Below are positions 1-9,878 of a DNA stretch of 64,000 nt, in pieces. The position numbers and the translations under genes are program-made. This DNA comes from an uncultured Pseudothermotoga sp. (GTDB lineage Bacteria > Thermotogota > Thermotogae > Thermotogales > DSM-5069). How positions within the stretch are numbered: position 1 is the stretch's first letter; each line of letters begins with the position of its first letter. The stretch spans positions 62,001-126,000 of the forward strand of contig CALKJI010000009.1 of NCBI GenBank assembly GCA_937995655.1, read 5' to 3'. The notes below the pieces were generated by a model. It was not told where the DNA came from. It searched no databases and worked only from the letters and a program-made list of their open reading frames with translations.

Positions 1-2
1 TA

Positions 3-548
3 AATCCGCAAAAAATCATTGGTGCTGTCGGTGGCGATGATGACATAGTTATAAGATCTTTTGTTCACGGTTATGAACAAGGCGCAAAATATATTGATCC
101 AGAAATTCAGGTCAAAGTCATATACGTTGGTACCTGGGACGATCCGGCTAAGGGTAAACAGGCAGCGCTTCAGTTGTACGCGCAAGGAGCCGATGTAGTT
201 TTTCAGATAGCAGCCTTGACTGGCTTTGGAGTATTACAAGCAGCACAAGAGGTTGGCAAATATGCAATCGGAGTTGATTCGAACCAAAATCCGCTTGTTC
301 CTGGCCACGTTATAACTAGCGATTTAAAAGAGGTGGGTCAATCCATCTACAAGATATTCAAGATGATAATAGACGGAACCTTTGAAAAGGGTAAAGTTTA
401 CAGTTTTGGTGTCAAGGAAGGTATTGTTGGTCTGGCAGTAGATGATTACACTAAGAAAATCCTTCCTGCAGAGACAGTGGACAAGATACTGAAACTTCAG
501 GAAATGGTAGCCAATGGCACAATAGTTGTCAAACCCTACGTACCTTAA
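3..548 (+). CDS. BMP family ABC transporter substrate-binding protein (5' end outside window)
   Basis: Frame open from base 3 (NPQKIIGAVGGDDDIV...), reading GADVVFQIAALTGFGVLQAA...YAIGVDSNQNPLVPGHVITS, typical of BMP/purine nucleoside binding proteins; followed by ATPase and two permeases. Confidence 0.9.
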   Translation, partial: NPQKIIGAVGGDDDIVIRSFVHGYEQGAKYIDPEIQVKVIYVGTWDDPAKGKQAALQLYAQGADVVFQIAALTGFGVLQAAQEVGKYAIGVDSNQNPLVPGHVITSDLKEVGQSIYKIFKMIIDGTFEKGKVYSFGVKEGIVGLAVDDYTKKILPAETVDKILKLQEMVANGTIVVKPYVP

Positions 549-564
549 TCTGGGGGTTGGCAAA

Positions 565-2073
565 TTGGCATTTGTCGAGATGTCAAAAATATACAAAGTC
601 TACCCGCCAAACGTAGTTGCACTGAACGGGGTGGATCTCTCTCTTGAGAGGGGAGAGATTCACTCCATTGTTGGTGAAAATGGTGCTGGTAAGTCAACAC
701 TGGTGAGAATACTCTATGGAATGATCAAACCTTCTTCGGGTGAAATAAAGATCGATGGAGAGAAGGTTCAGATATCCAATCCTTCTGAAGCCATGAAGTT
801 GGGTATAGGTATGGTACATCAGGAATTCATGTTGATACCATCCTTCAAAGTTTTTGAAAATATCATCCTTGGTCAGGAAAGATCAACTCTGGGGTTCATA
901 AACAGAAAAAAAGCTGCAAAAACGGTGCAGCAGATTATCGATCAATATGGATTTGGAGTGGATTCAAACACGGTGGTATCCCAATTATCGGTGGCAGCAC
1001 AGCAGAAAGTGGAGATAATAAAACAACTTTACAAAAAGGCAAAAGTCCTCATTCTTGATGAGCCAACGGCTGTCTTGACTCCTCAAGAGAGCGATGAGTT
1101 GTTTGAGCAAATCACAAGGCTCAAAGGTCAGGGTAAAACAATAGTTTTCATAAGCCACAAACTTGACGAAGTCTTGAAGATCTCCGACAGAATAACGGTT
1201 CTGAGGAAAGGACAGAGAGTTACAACACTGGAAAACAAAGATGTGAATGCAATCGAACTTGCAAAAATGATGATCGGTAGAAATCTATCACAAATCAGCA
1301 AAAGAGAATCACAACCAGGCAAGGAAGTTCTTTCCATAAAACATCTATCAGTGAGATCAAACAGGACTAACAAAGAAGTCCTGAGCAATGTAAACCTGTC
1401 GGTGAGAGCTGGTGAAATCGTTGGTATAGCTGGTGTTGAGGGAAATGGCCAGTATGAACTGGTACAAAGTATTGTTGGAACGATTAGACCTTATAGCGGA
1501 GAGATTATTGTGAACGATACTGACCTAACGCAAGCTCCAATAAGAGAAAGAAGAAAGTTAATCTGTTATGTCCCTCAAGATAGAAAGTATTCAGGCCTAG
1601 CCTTAAAGGCAACTATGCTGGAAAATATGATAATGACACATCATCTGAAGGATGAATTTAAGAAAGGTCTTTTAGCATTAGATTGGAAGAAGGCATATTC
1701 TTATGCAAAACAAGCGGCTGAACAGTTCGATATCCTTTATAGGAGCTTAGATGAAAAGCCGGAGGTTCTATCGGGAGGTAATCAGCAAAAAGTAGTTGTT
1801 GCTAGAGAATTCTCACTGGGATACACACTGATTGTACTTGATCAACCAACGCGCGGTTTGGATATTGCGTCTACAGAGTACATTCGACGTTTAATATTGC
1901 AGATGAGAGATGCAGGCAAAGCTATTTTGCTTGTCTCAGCTGATCTTGATGAACTAATGCAATTGTCCGATAGGCTTTATGTTATTAAAGATGGTAAGAT
2001 TGTAGCACACATTGATCCAAGTAAGGCAGACATTCACACCATTGGAAATTATATGCTGGGGGTGGTGAATTGA
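565..2073 (+). CDS. BMP-type (nucleoside/sugar) ABC transporter ATP-binding protein, two ATPase domains
   Basis: Walker A GENGAGKST, LSVAAQQKVEI, LILDEPTAVLTP, second half SGGNQQKVVVAREF. ORF track start 526; TTG at 565 preferred. Confidence 0.95.
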   Translation: MAFVEMSKIYKVYPPNVVALNGVDLSLERGEIHSIVGENGAGKSTLVRILYGMIKPSSGEIKIDGEKVQISNPSEAMKLGIGMVHQEFMLIPSFKVFENIILGQERSTLGFINRKKAAKTVQQIIDQYGFGVDSNTVVSQLSVAAQQKVEIIKQLYKKAKVLILDEPTAVLTPQESDELFEQITRLKGQGKTIVFISHKLDEVLKISDRITVLRKGQRVTTLENKDVNAIELAKMMIGRNLSQISKRESQPGKEVLSIKHLSVRSNRTNKEVLSNVNLSVRAGEIVGIAGVEGNGQYELVQSIVGTIRPYSGEIIVNDTDLTQAPIRERRKLICYVPQDRKYSGLALKATMLENMIMTHHLKDEFKKGLLALDWKKAYSYAKQAAEQFDILYRSLDEKPEVLSGGNQQKVVVAREFSLGYTLIVLDQPTRGLDIASTEYIRRLILQMRDAGKAILLVSADLDELMQLSDRLYVIKDGKIVAHIDPSKADIHTIGNYMLGVVN

Positions 2074-3125
2074 AAATTTTTCGAAGGGTTATAATATCCC
2101 TTCTTTCAATAGCATCGGCTTTCTTAATATGTGCAATTTTAATTAAAATCCAGAGAAACTCGCCAATAGAAGTGTATAAAGCTTTGTACGCATATGGTTT
2201 AGGATCTTGGTTTTCTCTTTCCTCCACTCTCAACACAGCCACACCATTGATCTTTACAGGTGTCTCTGCAGCCGTCGCTTTCGCCTCCGGTGTTATCAAT
2301 CTGGGTCAGCACGGTCAACTCCTGATGGGTGCAATTTTAACTGCTATATTGGGTGTTTATTTGAATCTGCCGGGCTTGATTGGAATACCTGTTTTGGTGG
2401 TATTTGGAGGATTTGCAGGCGCATTGTGGGCTGGTGTTGCGGCAGTACTTAAGAAATTTTATAGAATGGACGAATTCATATCCACACTGATGCTCAACTT
2501 TATTGCAGAATACTTCACCATCTATTTGGCAACGTATCCTTTTCTTGACAAGAAGGCTTATGTTCCTGCAACAAGGCTCATAAAGCGTATCTATTTTATG
2601 CCAGACGTGAGTGGTCTGAGCCTTGCTTTTTTTGTCGCCATATTCTCTGCACTGATCTCATATTGGTACATCAAAAAGACACGATCTGGCTATGAATTGA
2701 GGATGATGGGGCACAATATCAATTTTGCAAGAATTGGTGGTTGTTCTGTTGAATTAAACACAACTCTTGTTCTGTTATTAACAGGATTCCTTTCTGGTCT
2801 TGCCGGAGGATTGTTGATCCTTGGAGGTACACAACATCGTTTTATGAAAGGTATAGGAGCAAATTTTGGTTGGGATGGTGTGATGATAGCAATCATTGCA
2901 AACAACAGTATAATTGAGACCCTTTTCTATGGTCTTTTCTTTGGTGCTCTGAAGAACGGTGCCATCGGTATGGAATTCGAGACAGCGGTACCTTCAGAGT
3001 TCATTCTACTTCTGCAGGCAGTGATCGTACTGGTGGTAGTTGGTGCAAGAAGCGCTATAGAATATTACACCCAGTGGATAAGATCTCTGGCAAAGTTGAA
3101 AAAGGTTGTGAGTGGTAATGATTGA
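2070..3125 (+). CDS. ABC transporter permease (BMP/nucleoside type)
   Basis: Polytopic membrane protein with GVINLGQHGQLLMGA...; 4-bp overlap with the ATPase gene. Confidence 0.92.
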   Translation: MKIFRRVIISLLSIASAFLICAILIKIQRNSPIEVYKALYAYGLGSWFSLSSTLNTATPLIFTGVSAAVAFASGVINLGQHGQLLMGAILTAILGVYLNLPGLIGIPVLVVFGGFAGALWAGVAAVLKKFYRMDEFISTLMLNFIAEYFTIYLATYPFLDKKAYVPATRLIKRIYFMPDVSGLSLAFFVAIFSALISYWYIKKTRSGYELRMMGHNINFARIGGCSVELNTTLVLLLTGFLSGLAGGLLILGGTQHRFMKGIGANFGWDGVMIAIIANNSIIETLFYGLFFGALKNGAIGMEFETAVPSEFILLLQAVIVLVVVGARSAIEYYTQWIRSLAKLKKVVSGND

Positions 3126-4014
3126 GCTACTATTACATATGTTTAGAGCAACTTTGAGTAGTGCAACTCCAATTATGCTTGCTGCCCTTGGTGGTATGTT
3201 CACATATTATGCCAATATCTTCAATATCGCTATGGAAGGTATAATGCTTACTGGTGCGTTTTTTGCAGTTTATGGCAGTTACTTTTTCGGTAACTGGTTT
3301 TTGGGATTAATCTTTGCCTTGATTAGTGGTTTATTCATGGCTGCACTGTTTGCTCTCTTTGCCATATATTTCCGTTGTGACCAATTCATCACAGGCATTG
3401 GAATCAACATGCTAGCTTTAGGTTGGACCACTTACGCGTTGCGCAGTACCTTCAAGGTGAAAGGAGCTTTGATATCGCCCAAAATCGTTCCTTTGCCAAA
3501 GTGGAACATACCAATCTTGGATCGGTTGGGCCAGGTGGGCAATATCTTCTCTGGACATCCCTTCCTTGTTTATATGGCCTTTGCAAGTGCGCTCTTACTG
3601 GAGATAATAATATTCAACAACAAGTTCGGTTTACACTTGAGGGCAACAGGTGAAGATCAAGAAGCAGCAAAATCGGCAGGTATCAAGCCAATCAAAATGA
3701 AGTGGATCGCGACCATCCTTTGTGGATTATTATCTGCTTTGGCCGGCGTTTATCTTTCATTAGGGTATGTCACTCTTTTCAGCGAGAATATGTCCAATGG
3801 CCGAGGTTGGATCTCCTTGGCAATAATCATACTTGTTAAAGGAAGACCGATTGGAATACTCAGTTTATCAATGATCTTTGGTCTGTTTGAAAGCGTTGGA
3901 TTGATATTACAGCATTACAAGCTAGCGCCACAGTTTGCTTCTATGATCCCATACTTAGCTACCTTGTTTGTGCTCTATTTCTATGGGAAAGAAAAGAAGA
4001 AGTTACAATGGTGA
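3118..4014 (+). CDS. ABC transporter permease (BMP/nucleoside type)
   Basis: Polytopic membrane protein, NIFNIAMEGIMLTGAF... motif; overlaps preceding permease. Confidence 0.92.
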   Translation: MIELLLHMFRATLSSATPIMLAALGGMFTYYANIFNIAMEGIMLTGAFFAVYGSYFFGNWFLGLIFALISGLFMAALFALFAIYFRCDQFITGIGINMLALGWTTYALRSTFKVKGALISPKIVPLPKWNIPILDRLGQVGNIFSGHPFLVYMAFASALLLEIIIFNNKFGLHLRATGEDQEAAKSAGIKPIKMKWIATILCGLLSALAGVYLSLGYVTLFSENMSNGRGWISLAIIILVKGRPIGILSLSMIFGLFESVGLILQHYKLAPQFASMIPYLATLFVLYFYGKEKKKLQW

Positions 4015-4036
4015 ATCTGACAGGAGGTGAGCAGTT

Positions 4037-5419
4037 CTGAAGGCTTGGGAATACGAAGCAAAAATACGAAAGAGTGCAGAACCAACGTTGGATGAAAAAG
4101 GTTCTTGGTTAGAATCGGTTGATCTTAGTGTCTTCCCTTCAAGATTGGTTGAATTATTTTGGAAAAGTCAAGTTCCAGGTTCAAGGGCGCCTGAATGTTT
4201 GATAGCTGGGGCTATACAGTCAACAGAGAACATGGGCAGACATGTTCAAGAAGCAGAGATACTTTTTGAACATGGCCTAGAACTTCTGGATCGTGGAAGG
4301 ATAAACCAACTAAAATCTGTTACTAGTTTGATATTCAAAAGCCTTAGAGAAGCAGGCATCGACAAAAATCATCATTACCATAGATATGAAAGGCCCTTGA
4401 AGTGGGCAGCCATATCGGCTGGTTTTCCCAAAGATCAGAGAGATCATAAAACCATTTCTTTCGACAAGATACTGGGTGGATGGCTTGGGCAGATTGCAGG
4501 AGCCTCGATGGGGACGAAGTTCGAAGGTTACAGAGGAGAAATACTTGAAAGATGCTATGGAACAACTTTGGGTTATTATCTTGGAACGCCAGACACCTAT
4601 AACGACGATATAACCTATGAAATAGCTTTCCTACAGGCACTGAAAGAAAATGATGTGTTAACCTGGAACGAAATAGCATCAAAATGGCTTGAACTGATTC
4701 CCTTTGGCTGGAGTGCAGAGTACATCGCATTGGAGAACTTGAAGATGGGTATTTTTCCACCAGAGTCTGGCAGTTTCAACAATCCATTTCAAGAATGGAT
4801 AGGTGCTCAAATGCGATGTATGATTCATGGTCTGGTATGTCCCGGGCGGCCAAGGGATGCTGCTTATCTTGCTTACATAGATTCATGTGTTTCCCACTCA
4901 GGAAATGGTGTGTATGGTGGAATACACAGCGCGGTTATGACTTCACTCGCCTTCATTCATGATGATGTGAAAAAAATCATAGAACAATCTACAAAGTACG
5001 TTCCAAGAAATACTGAGTTTGAACACGTCCTAATCGATATCATAGAAGAATGCAAAAAGAGTAGTTCCTGGAGAGATGTGAGATCATTCATAGAGCAGCG
5101 TTTCGAAAGATATAACTGGATACATGTGTATCCAAATCTTTGTTGTGTTATAACTTCTTTATGGTATGGCGAGGGCGATTTTGATAAGACCATGTATATA
5201 GTCTCTGGGTTGGGATACGACGTTGACTGCAATGCCGGTGAAGTTGGTACAATCCTCGGTGTGATCAAGGGTGCACAGGGACTCTCAGACAGGTGGGTTA
5301 GTCCACTTGGTGAGTATCTTTACACTTACATTGCGGGCTTTGAAAGGATCAAAATCACAGACCTCGCTCAGTTGACTGCGAGTATGACAACAAAGATAGA
5401 GTCTTTAATAAGTACTTGA
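4037..5419 (+). CDS. ADP-ribosylglycohydrolase family protein
   Basis: GGWLGQIAGASMGTKFEG, YNDDITYEIAFLQAL, GYDVDCNAGEVGTILGVIKGAQGL motifs. Frame extends upstream of the ORF-track start (TTG 4088) to a CTG at 4037 preceded by GGAGGTGA. Confidence 0.87.
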   Translation: MKAWEYEAKIRKSAEPTLDEKGSWLESVDLSVFPSRLVELFWKSQVPGSRAPECLIAGAIQSTENMGRHVQEAEILFEHGLELLDRGRINQLKSVTSLIFKSLREAGIDKNHHYHRYERPLKWAAISAGFPKDQRDHKTISFDKILGGWLGQIAGASMGTKFEGYRGEILERCYGTTLGYYLGTPDTYNDDITYEIAFLQALKENDVLTWNEIASKWLELIPFGWSAEYIALENLKMGIFPPESGSFNNPFQEWIGAQMRCMIHGLVCPGRPRDAAYLAYIDSCVSHSGNGVYGGIHSAVMTSLAFIHDDVKKIIEQSTKYVPRNTEFEHVLIDIIEECKKSSSWRDVRSFIEQRFERYNWIHVYPNLCCVITSLWYGEGDFDKTMYIVSGLGYDVDCNAGEVGTILGVIKGAQGLSDRWVSPLGEYLYTYIAGFERIKITDLAQLTASMTTKIESLIST

Positions 5420-6035
5420 CAATGTAGTTGATTGTTTCAAAGTTAGAGATAGCAAAGTTCTGTCTTCGTTATTTTGTGTAGAAAAGATCAATTTTTTTGC
5501 ATCAAGTTCTCGTCAAATGAGCTCTTCAGGTTTCTGGGGGCCTTACGGAAATCGTATTATATATAATGGACAGCGCTGTCAGGTAGGAGATCCCACAACA
5601 AATAGGGGTTGGTCTACCCCGTCCTTAAGTCGTGAAAAATTACAGGATGTACATAAAAGTGCTATATAAGGTAAAGTCATATTGCTTTGCAGAATGTTGC
5701 AACGATTTCTTAGGTGATGGTTATAGGTATGTCGTAAACTCGTCGGGTAGCAAACCAAAGTCGAAGTCAAGGTTAACAAAGGGCCAAAGTCATGGGGAAA
5801 ACCCTTTGAAAATTGTAAAGGAGGCCTGGAAGCTCTCTTGTTTTCAGAAGATTCCCCAGCATTTGGCTTAGCACTTGGGTCATTTTGATGAGGTTCTTCA
5901 AGAGTGATGAGAAGCCTTGGAAGTTCTTGGCCTTCTATTTTTGATGGTTCTTATCAGATGTTATATGAAGACTTGACATTTCTTCTATGTAGTGGTTTAT
6001 AATATTTCGATTCAAGATTGTTAGGAGGGAAGGAC

Positions 6036-6320
6036 ATGAACAAAGATGAACTTATGGAAAGGATCAGAGAATTAGTCGCTGAAAAGCTGGGTGCTGATAT
6101 TGATGAAGTCACCGAAGATGCTGATCTAATCGATGATCTGGATGCTGATTCTTTGGACCTGGTGGATCTTGTGATGGCATTCGAAGATGAATTTGGAGTC
6201 TCAATACCAGACGAAAAATTGGAGAAAATAAGAACTGTGAGAGACATCTTCAAGATTCTTTACGCAAGCCTTGAATCTGAAGAAAAAGAGGAAAAAGAAG
6301 AAGAGCCCGATGAAGAATGA
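6036..6320 (+). CDS. acpP: acyl carrier protein
   Basis: LIDDLDADSLDLVDLVMAFEDEFGVSIPDE with DSL phosphopantetheine site; AGGAGGG SD; TTGACA/TATAAT-like promoter upstream. Confidence 0.97.
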   Translation: MNKDELMERIRELVAEKLGADIDEVTEDADLIDDLDADSLDLVDLVMAFEDEFGVSIPDEKLEKIRTVRDIFKILYASLESEEKEEKEEEPDEE

Positions 6321-6329
6321 TCAATCTGA

Positions 6330-6359
6330 AAGTCGCTGGTCAAACCAGCGACTTTTTTT
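6330..6359. terminator. Rho-independent terminator after acpP
   Basis: AAGTCGCTGGT-CAA-ACCAGCGACTT followed by a T run; overlaps the 3' end of manA on the other strand. Confidence 0.9.
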
Positions 6360-7200
6360 GTAGATGCTGCCACTTTGGCCCTAGTTTTATAACCAATGCT
6401 TCTCCTTTAAGGTGAGCGATTTGGTCACCCAAGATTAGATAAGTCTCGTAGCGACTTGTCTCTATCTGGTCTATCTTCCCTTCTGTTAACATCACAATCA
6501 TCGAATTGGGATAAACATAAGTACTATCATGACATCTGTAAACCTGAAAATAATCACATTGAAAACAATCAAGAGATTTAAAAATCAGTTCATCAGGATT
6601 GATTTTCTTAAAAACACTTAAGGCTTTCTGAGTGTGTAATTCCCGTCCTCTTCCCCAGTCGTAAACTCTGTACGTAAGATCAGATGACTGTTGTACCTCT
6701 ATGAGAAGTGATCCGGGGCCTATAGCATGTAAGACCCCTGCCGGAACATAGACAAGATCGCCTGCCCTGATGTTGAATACTTTCATCTCTTCTGAAAGAG
6801 AATTAGATGAAATGCTCTTTGCTAAATCTAGATCCGGACTTGACAAAGCTATCGTACTGTCTTTGAGAAAAAACCAGCATTCAGTCTTGCCCCAGGGTTC
6901 CTTTTCAATTCTTTGCGCATACTCATCATCTGGGTGAACCTGAACAGAAAGCCATTGCTCGGAGGAAATCAATTTTATCAAAATTGGGAACCTCTCAAGA
7001 GTCAGATCGAAAAAGTTGATAAGAGAAGCCAAGTCAAAACTCTCGCCAGAGGGTGCTTGCACTTTTGTTCGTACCGTTGGATGATCTGACAACAACCACA
7101 CTTCACCCACAGGTTTTCGACAATCAAGGCAGAAAAGATCGTTAAGTTCGAAACTTCCCCATATCATCTCTCTAGCCTGGGGTATCGACCTGAGTATCAA
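6340..7200 (-). CDS. manA: mannose-6-phosphate isomerase, class I (type 1 phosphomannose isomerase)
   Basis: MIWGSFEL...LSVQVHPDDEYAQ..GKTECWFFL...VYVPAGVLHAIGPGSLLIEVQQSSDLTYRVYDW. Likely TTG start near 7200 after GGAGG. Confidence 0.9.
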   Translation of the reverse strand: MILRSIPQAREMIWGSFELNDLFCLDCRKPVGEVWLLSDHPTVRTKVQAPSGESFDLASLINFFDLTLERFPILIKLISSEQWLSVQVHPDDEYAQRIEKEPWGKTECWFFLKDSTIALSSPDLDLAKSISSNSLSEEMKVFNIRAGDLVYVPAGVLHAIGPGSLLIEVQQSSDLTYRVYDWGRGRELHTQKALSVFKKINPDELIFKSLDCFQCDYFQVYRCHDSTYVYPNSMIVMLTEGKIDQIETSRYETYLILGDQIAHLKGEALVIKLGPKWQHLQKKSLV

Positions 7201-8578
7201 CTGAATAACCTCCAAGCCTTATTTCTTGATTCTCTAACAAGATCAAAGCTTTCTCAAAAGTTTTATCTGCATAGAATTTCTTCTCAAAAATTATTACTTC
7301 AACACCGGGATGCAAGACTTTCCTAGCTATGACCTTGGCCCGGTTGAATCTTTCTTTTATCTGTGATTCCAATTCTTGCAGTTTCTTTTCATTCACCTCG
7401 ATAGTGTTTCTGAGATTTATCATGGTCTGGCCAACTTTCTTGTAAACCTCCATTTTATCAGGGGGAAGCTGACCTTGATTCTTTTCCATCATTGTTTTCA
7501 GTGTTCTGTAAATATTAACCAGCTTCGATAGGTTTTCCCTGTCAAGTTCTAATTTGCCCCGTATCAACTTGATTTCATCTCTCGCTTGTGGATCGAATCC
7601 TATTTCTATCAGTGTCCTAATACCAAGTGGCGAACCTATTTCTTCAGCTTCGACGAGAAAACCTGCCACGATGGAACCACCTGCAATTACTCCTTTATTA
7701 CCCGTCGCCTTCACCTCTATGCCGGCTCGAATCTGAGAATTAGTTATAGGCCCATTCACAAGGACGCTTCTACCGGCCTCTACGATTGCATTTTCCAGGA
7801 ACCTGGCATTGACGTCCTCTTTTGCCTTAACAATTCCCTTTTCTCTGCCTTTGATACCCAGCGCACTAACCGACCCTTCAAAGGAAACAACAGTTGCAGC
7901 TTCTATGACACCATTAACAGTAACATTTCCCTTTGCCTTGACACTGAAACCAGGTTTAACATCTCCGGAGATCTGTACCTCGCCAGGAAAATCTATGTTC
8001 CCACTGGCGTAATCGACATCCCCCTTTATTATAAGAACTTCATTTACATCTATAGACCCATCTGTTCTGGCGACCAATATACCATCTATATTTGCAATCA
8101 CTTTTTTGCCGTCTTCAGAAAGCTTGACATTCTTCCCGAGTTTAAGCTGCGCAGGCCTACCAGGTTTTGGATTCAGCGATCTTCCGAAGACGTTCCTACC
8201 TTCTATACCAGAAGTTGGAGGTATGATCTCCGCGATTTCTTGACCTGATCTGACTATTTGCCTTGTGCGACTTGGAAGCTCTCTCAAATCGATTCTATCC
8301 TTTGTTTGTTCTGATGGTTCGCGCTTCTCGGGTTGGATCATGAGGATCTGTCCGTCTTCACCATTGAGTGGTTCTTTCCCCATGGCAACTAGAACCGGAA
8401 CATCAAAGGTCTTTTTTCTCAAAAGATCCTCAATTGCTTCTTCAAGAATGCCGTATACTATTCCATTGGCTTGTAAATAAGAGAGTATTTGATCCTTCGA
8501 TAATTCTTCGCCCCCTTCTGGTGAGACAATTATGTAAGCTTCAAGCCCATTACTCGAAACCTTTAATTGTGCTCTCAC
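7172..8578 (-). CDS. DUF342 (FapA-type) domain protein
   Basis: Repetitive beta-helix: GDVKPGFSVKAKGNVTVNGVIEAATVVSFEGSVSALGIKGREKG...IVAGGSIVAGFLVEAEEIGS; coiled coil C-terminal. Confidence 0.85.
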   Translation of the reverse strand: MRAQLKVSSNGLEAYIIVSPEGGEELSKDQILSYLQANGIVYGILEEAIEDLLRKKTFDVPVLVAMGKEPLNGEDGQILMIQPEKREPSEQTKDRIDLRELPSRTRQIVRSGQEIAEIIPPTSGIEGRNVFGRSLNPKPGRPAQLKLGKNVKLSEDGKKVIANIDGILVARTDGSIDVNEVLIIKGDVDYASGNIDFPGEVQISGDVKPGFSVKAKGNVTVNGVIEAATVVSFEGSVSALGIKGREKGIVKAKEDVNARFLENAIVEAGRSVLVNGPITNSQIRAGIEVKATGNKGVIAGGSIVAGFLVEAEEIGSPLGIRTLIEIGFDPQARDEIKLIRGKLELDRENLSKLVNIYRTLKTMMEKNQGQLPPDKMEVYKKVGQTMINLRNTIEVNEKKLQELESQIKERFNRAKVIARKVLHPGVEVIIFEKKFYADKTFEKALILLENQEIRLGGYSVDTQVDTPG

Positions 8579-9878
8579 CGATATCCCCCTTCATAAACCC
8601 CATCTGTTGCAAAAAGTTTTTCATATCTTCGAGAGCCCTTCTTGCTATCTGTTCACGAGATTGTTTATGACTACTCAACAGACCATAATTGGCATACATT
8701 GGCTGCAGTTTGTGATCACTACCTCTGCTAATATAATTGAATAAAGCTCCCATCATCGTAGTTCTGGGTAAAACCACTGGATCCAATTTGTTGAGAACTC
8801 TGTAAAGGTTCAAAGCCACATACAAACCACTCGCTGCAGATTCTAAATAGCCCTCTACTCCTGTTATCTGTCCCGCGAAGAAGATTCTCTCCTTTGTTTT
8901 TAGTCTCATATAGGGATCTAAAACTTTCCTGGAATCGATATAAACATTTCTATGCATGACACCGTATCTGACGATCTCTGCGTTTTCAAGACCCGGTATT
9001 AATCTGATGATTCGCTTCTGTTCGTTCCATTTCAGTCGAGTTTGAAAGCCCACTATATTATACAACGTCCCTTCTGCATTATCCTTTCGTAACTGAACGA
9101 CCGCATAGGGTTGCCTCCCTGTCCGAGGATCAATCAAACCTACGGGTCTCAGTGGACCAAACAGTAAAGACATTTTCCCAGTCTTGGCTATTTCTTCAAC
9201 AGGCATGCATCTCTCAAACAATAAACTTCTGTCAAAATCTTCTATCGGTATGACCTCTGCATTGATCAAAGCTTCATAAAACTTCTCATACTGTGACGAA
9301 TCCATAGGACAGTTCAGATAATCTTTCGTTCCAATATCGTAACGATCGGCGAAAAAAGCTACGGAATAATCAATGCTGTCCGCATTTATTACTGGTGCTA
9401 CTGCATCGAAAAAATAGAGGCTATCCCCCAGGATCCTCTCAAGTTGCTTGCACAGATCAGTACTTGTTGCCGGACCAGTAGCTATAATCCATATATCTTT
9501 TGAATCCTCTGGTATCTGTGTTATCTCTTCATTGATGATCTGTACGCCAAGCTCTTTGACGGTCTCTGTGATAAACCAAGAGAACTTCTCTCGGTCAACG
9601 GCAAGGGCTTTCCCTGCAGGTAAACGCGAAATAAAAGCCGCCTTCAAAATCAGCGACCCGAAGAGTTCCATTTCCCTTTTCAGTATGCCTGACGCATTTC
9701 TTATATCATCTGATTTGAGGGAATTGCTGCATACAAGTTCGGCCAGCAATCCAGTCTTGTGGACCGGTGTCATCTTTATAGGTCTCATTTCATAAATTGT
9801 AACCTCAAAACCAAACTTAGCTAACTGGTAGGCTATTTCTGATCCAGCCAGTCCTCCACCAACTATGTGAATCCTCAG
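8550..9878 (-). CDS. trmFO: methylenetetrahydrofolate--tRNA-(uracil-5-)-methyltransferase
   Basis: Frame extends upstream of ORF-track start to LRIHIVGGGLAGSEIAYQLAKFGFEVTIYEMRPIKMTPVHKT (complete FAD-binding GxGxxG); the only reasonable start is CTG at 9878-9876 (minus strand). Confidence 0.93.
   Translation of the reverse strand: MRIHIVGGGLAGSEIAYQLAKFGFEVTIYEMRPIKMTPVHKTGLLAELVCSNSLKSDDIRNASGILKREMELFGSLILKAAFISRLPAGKALAVDREKFSWFITETVKELGVQIINEEITQIPEDSKDIWIIATGPATSTDLCKQLERILGDSLYFFDAVAPVINADSIDYSVAFFADRYDIGTKDYLNCPMDSSQYEKFYEALINAEVIPIEDFDRSLLFERCMPVEEIAKTGKMSLLFGPLRPVGLIDPRTGRQPYAVVQLRKDNAEGTLYNIVGFQTRLKWNEQKRIIRLIPGLENAEIVRYGVMHRNVYIDSRKVLDPYMRLKTKERIFFAGQITGVEGYLESAASGLYVALNLYRVLNKLDPVVLPRTTMMGALFNYISRGSDHKLQPMYANYGLLSSHKQSREQIARRALEDMKNFLQQMGFMKGDIGESTIKGFE

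Noticed and set aside
5579-5871. Short ORFs (66 aa minus, 79 aa plus) in the acpP upstream region
   Set aside because: No SD or recognisable motifs; treated only as part of an unexplained intergenic region, not called as genes.
7586-8248. 220-aa plus-strand ORF
   Set aside because: Lies entirely antisense to the well-supported DUF342 gene; no recognisable protein features.
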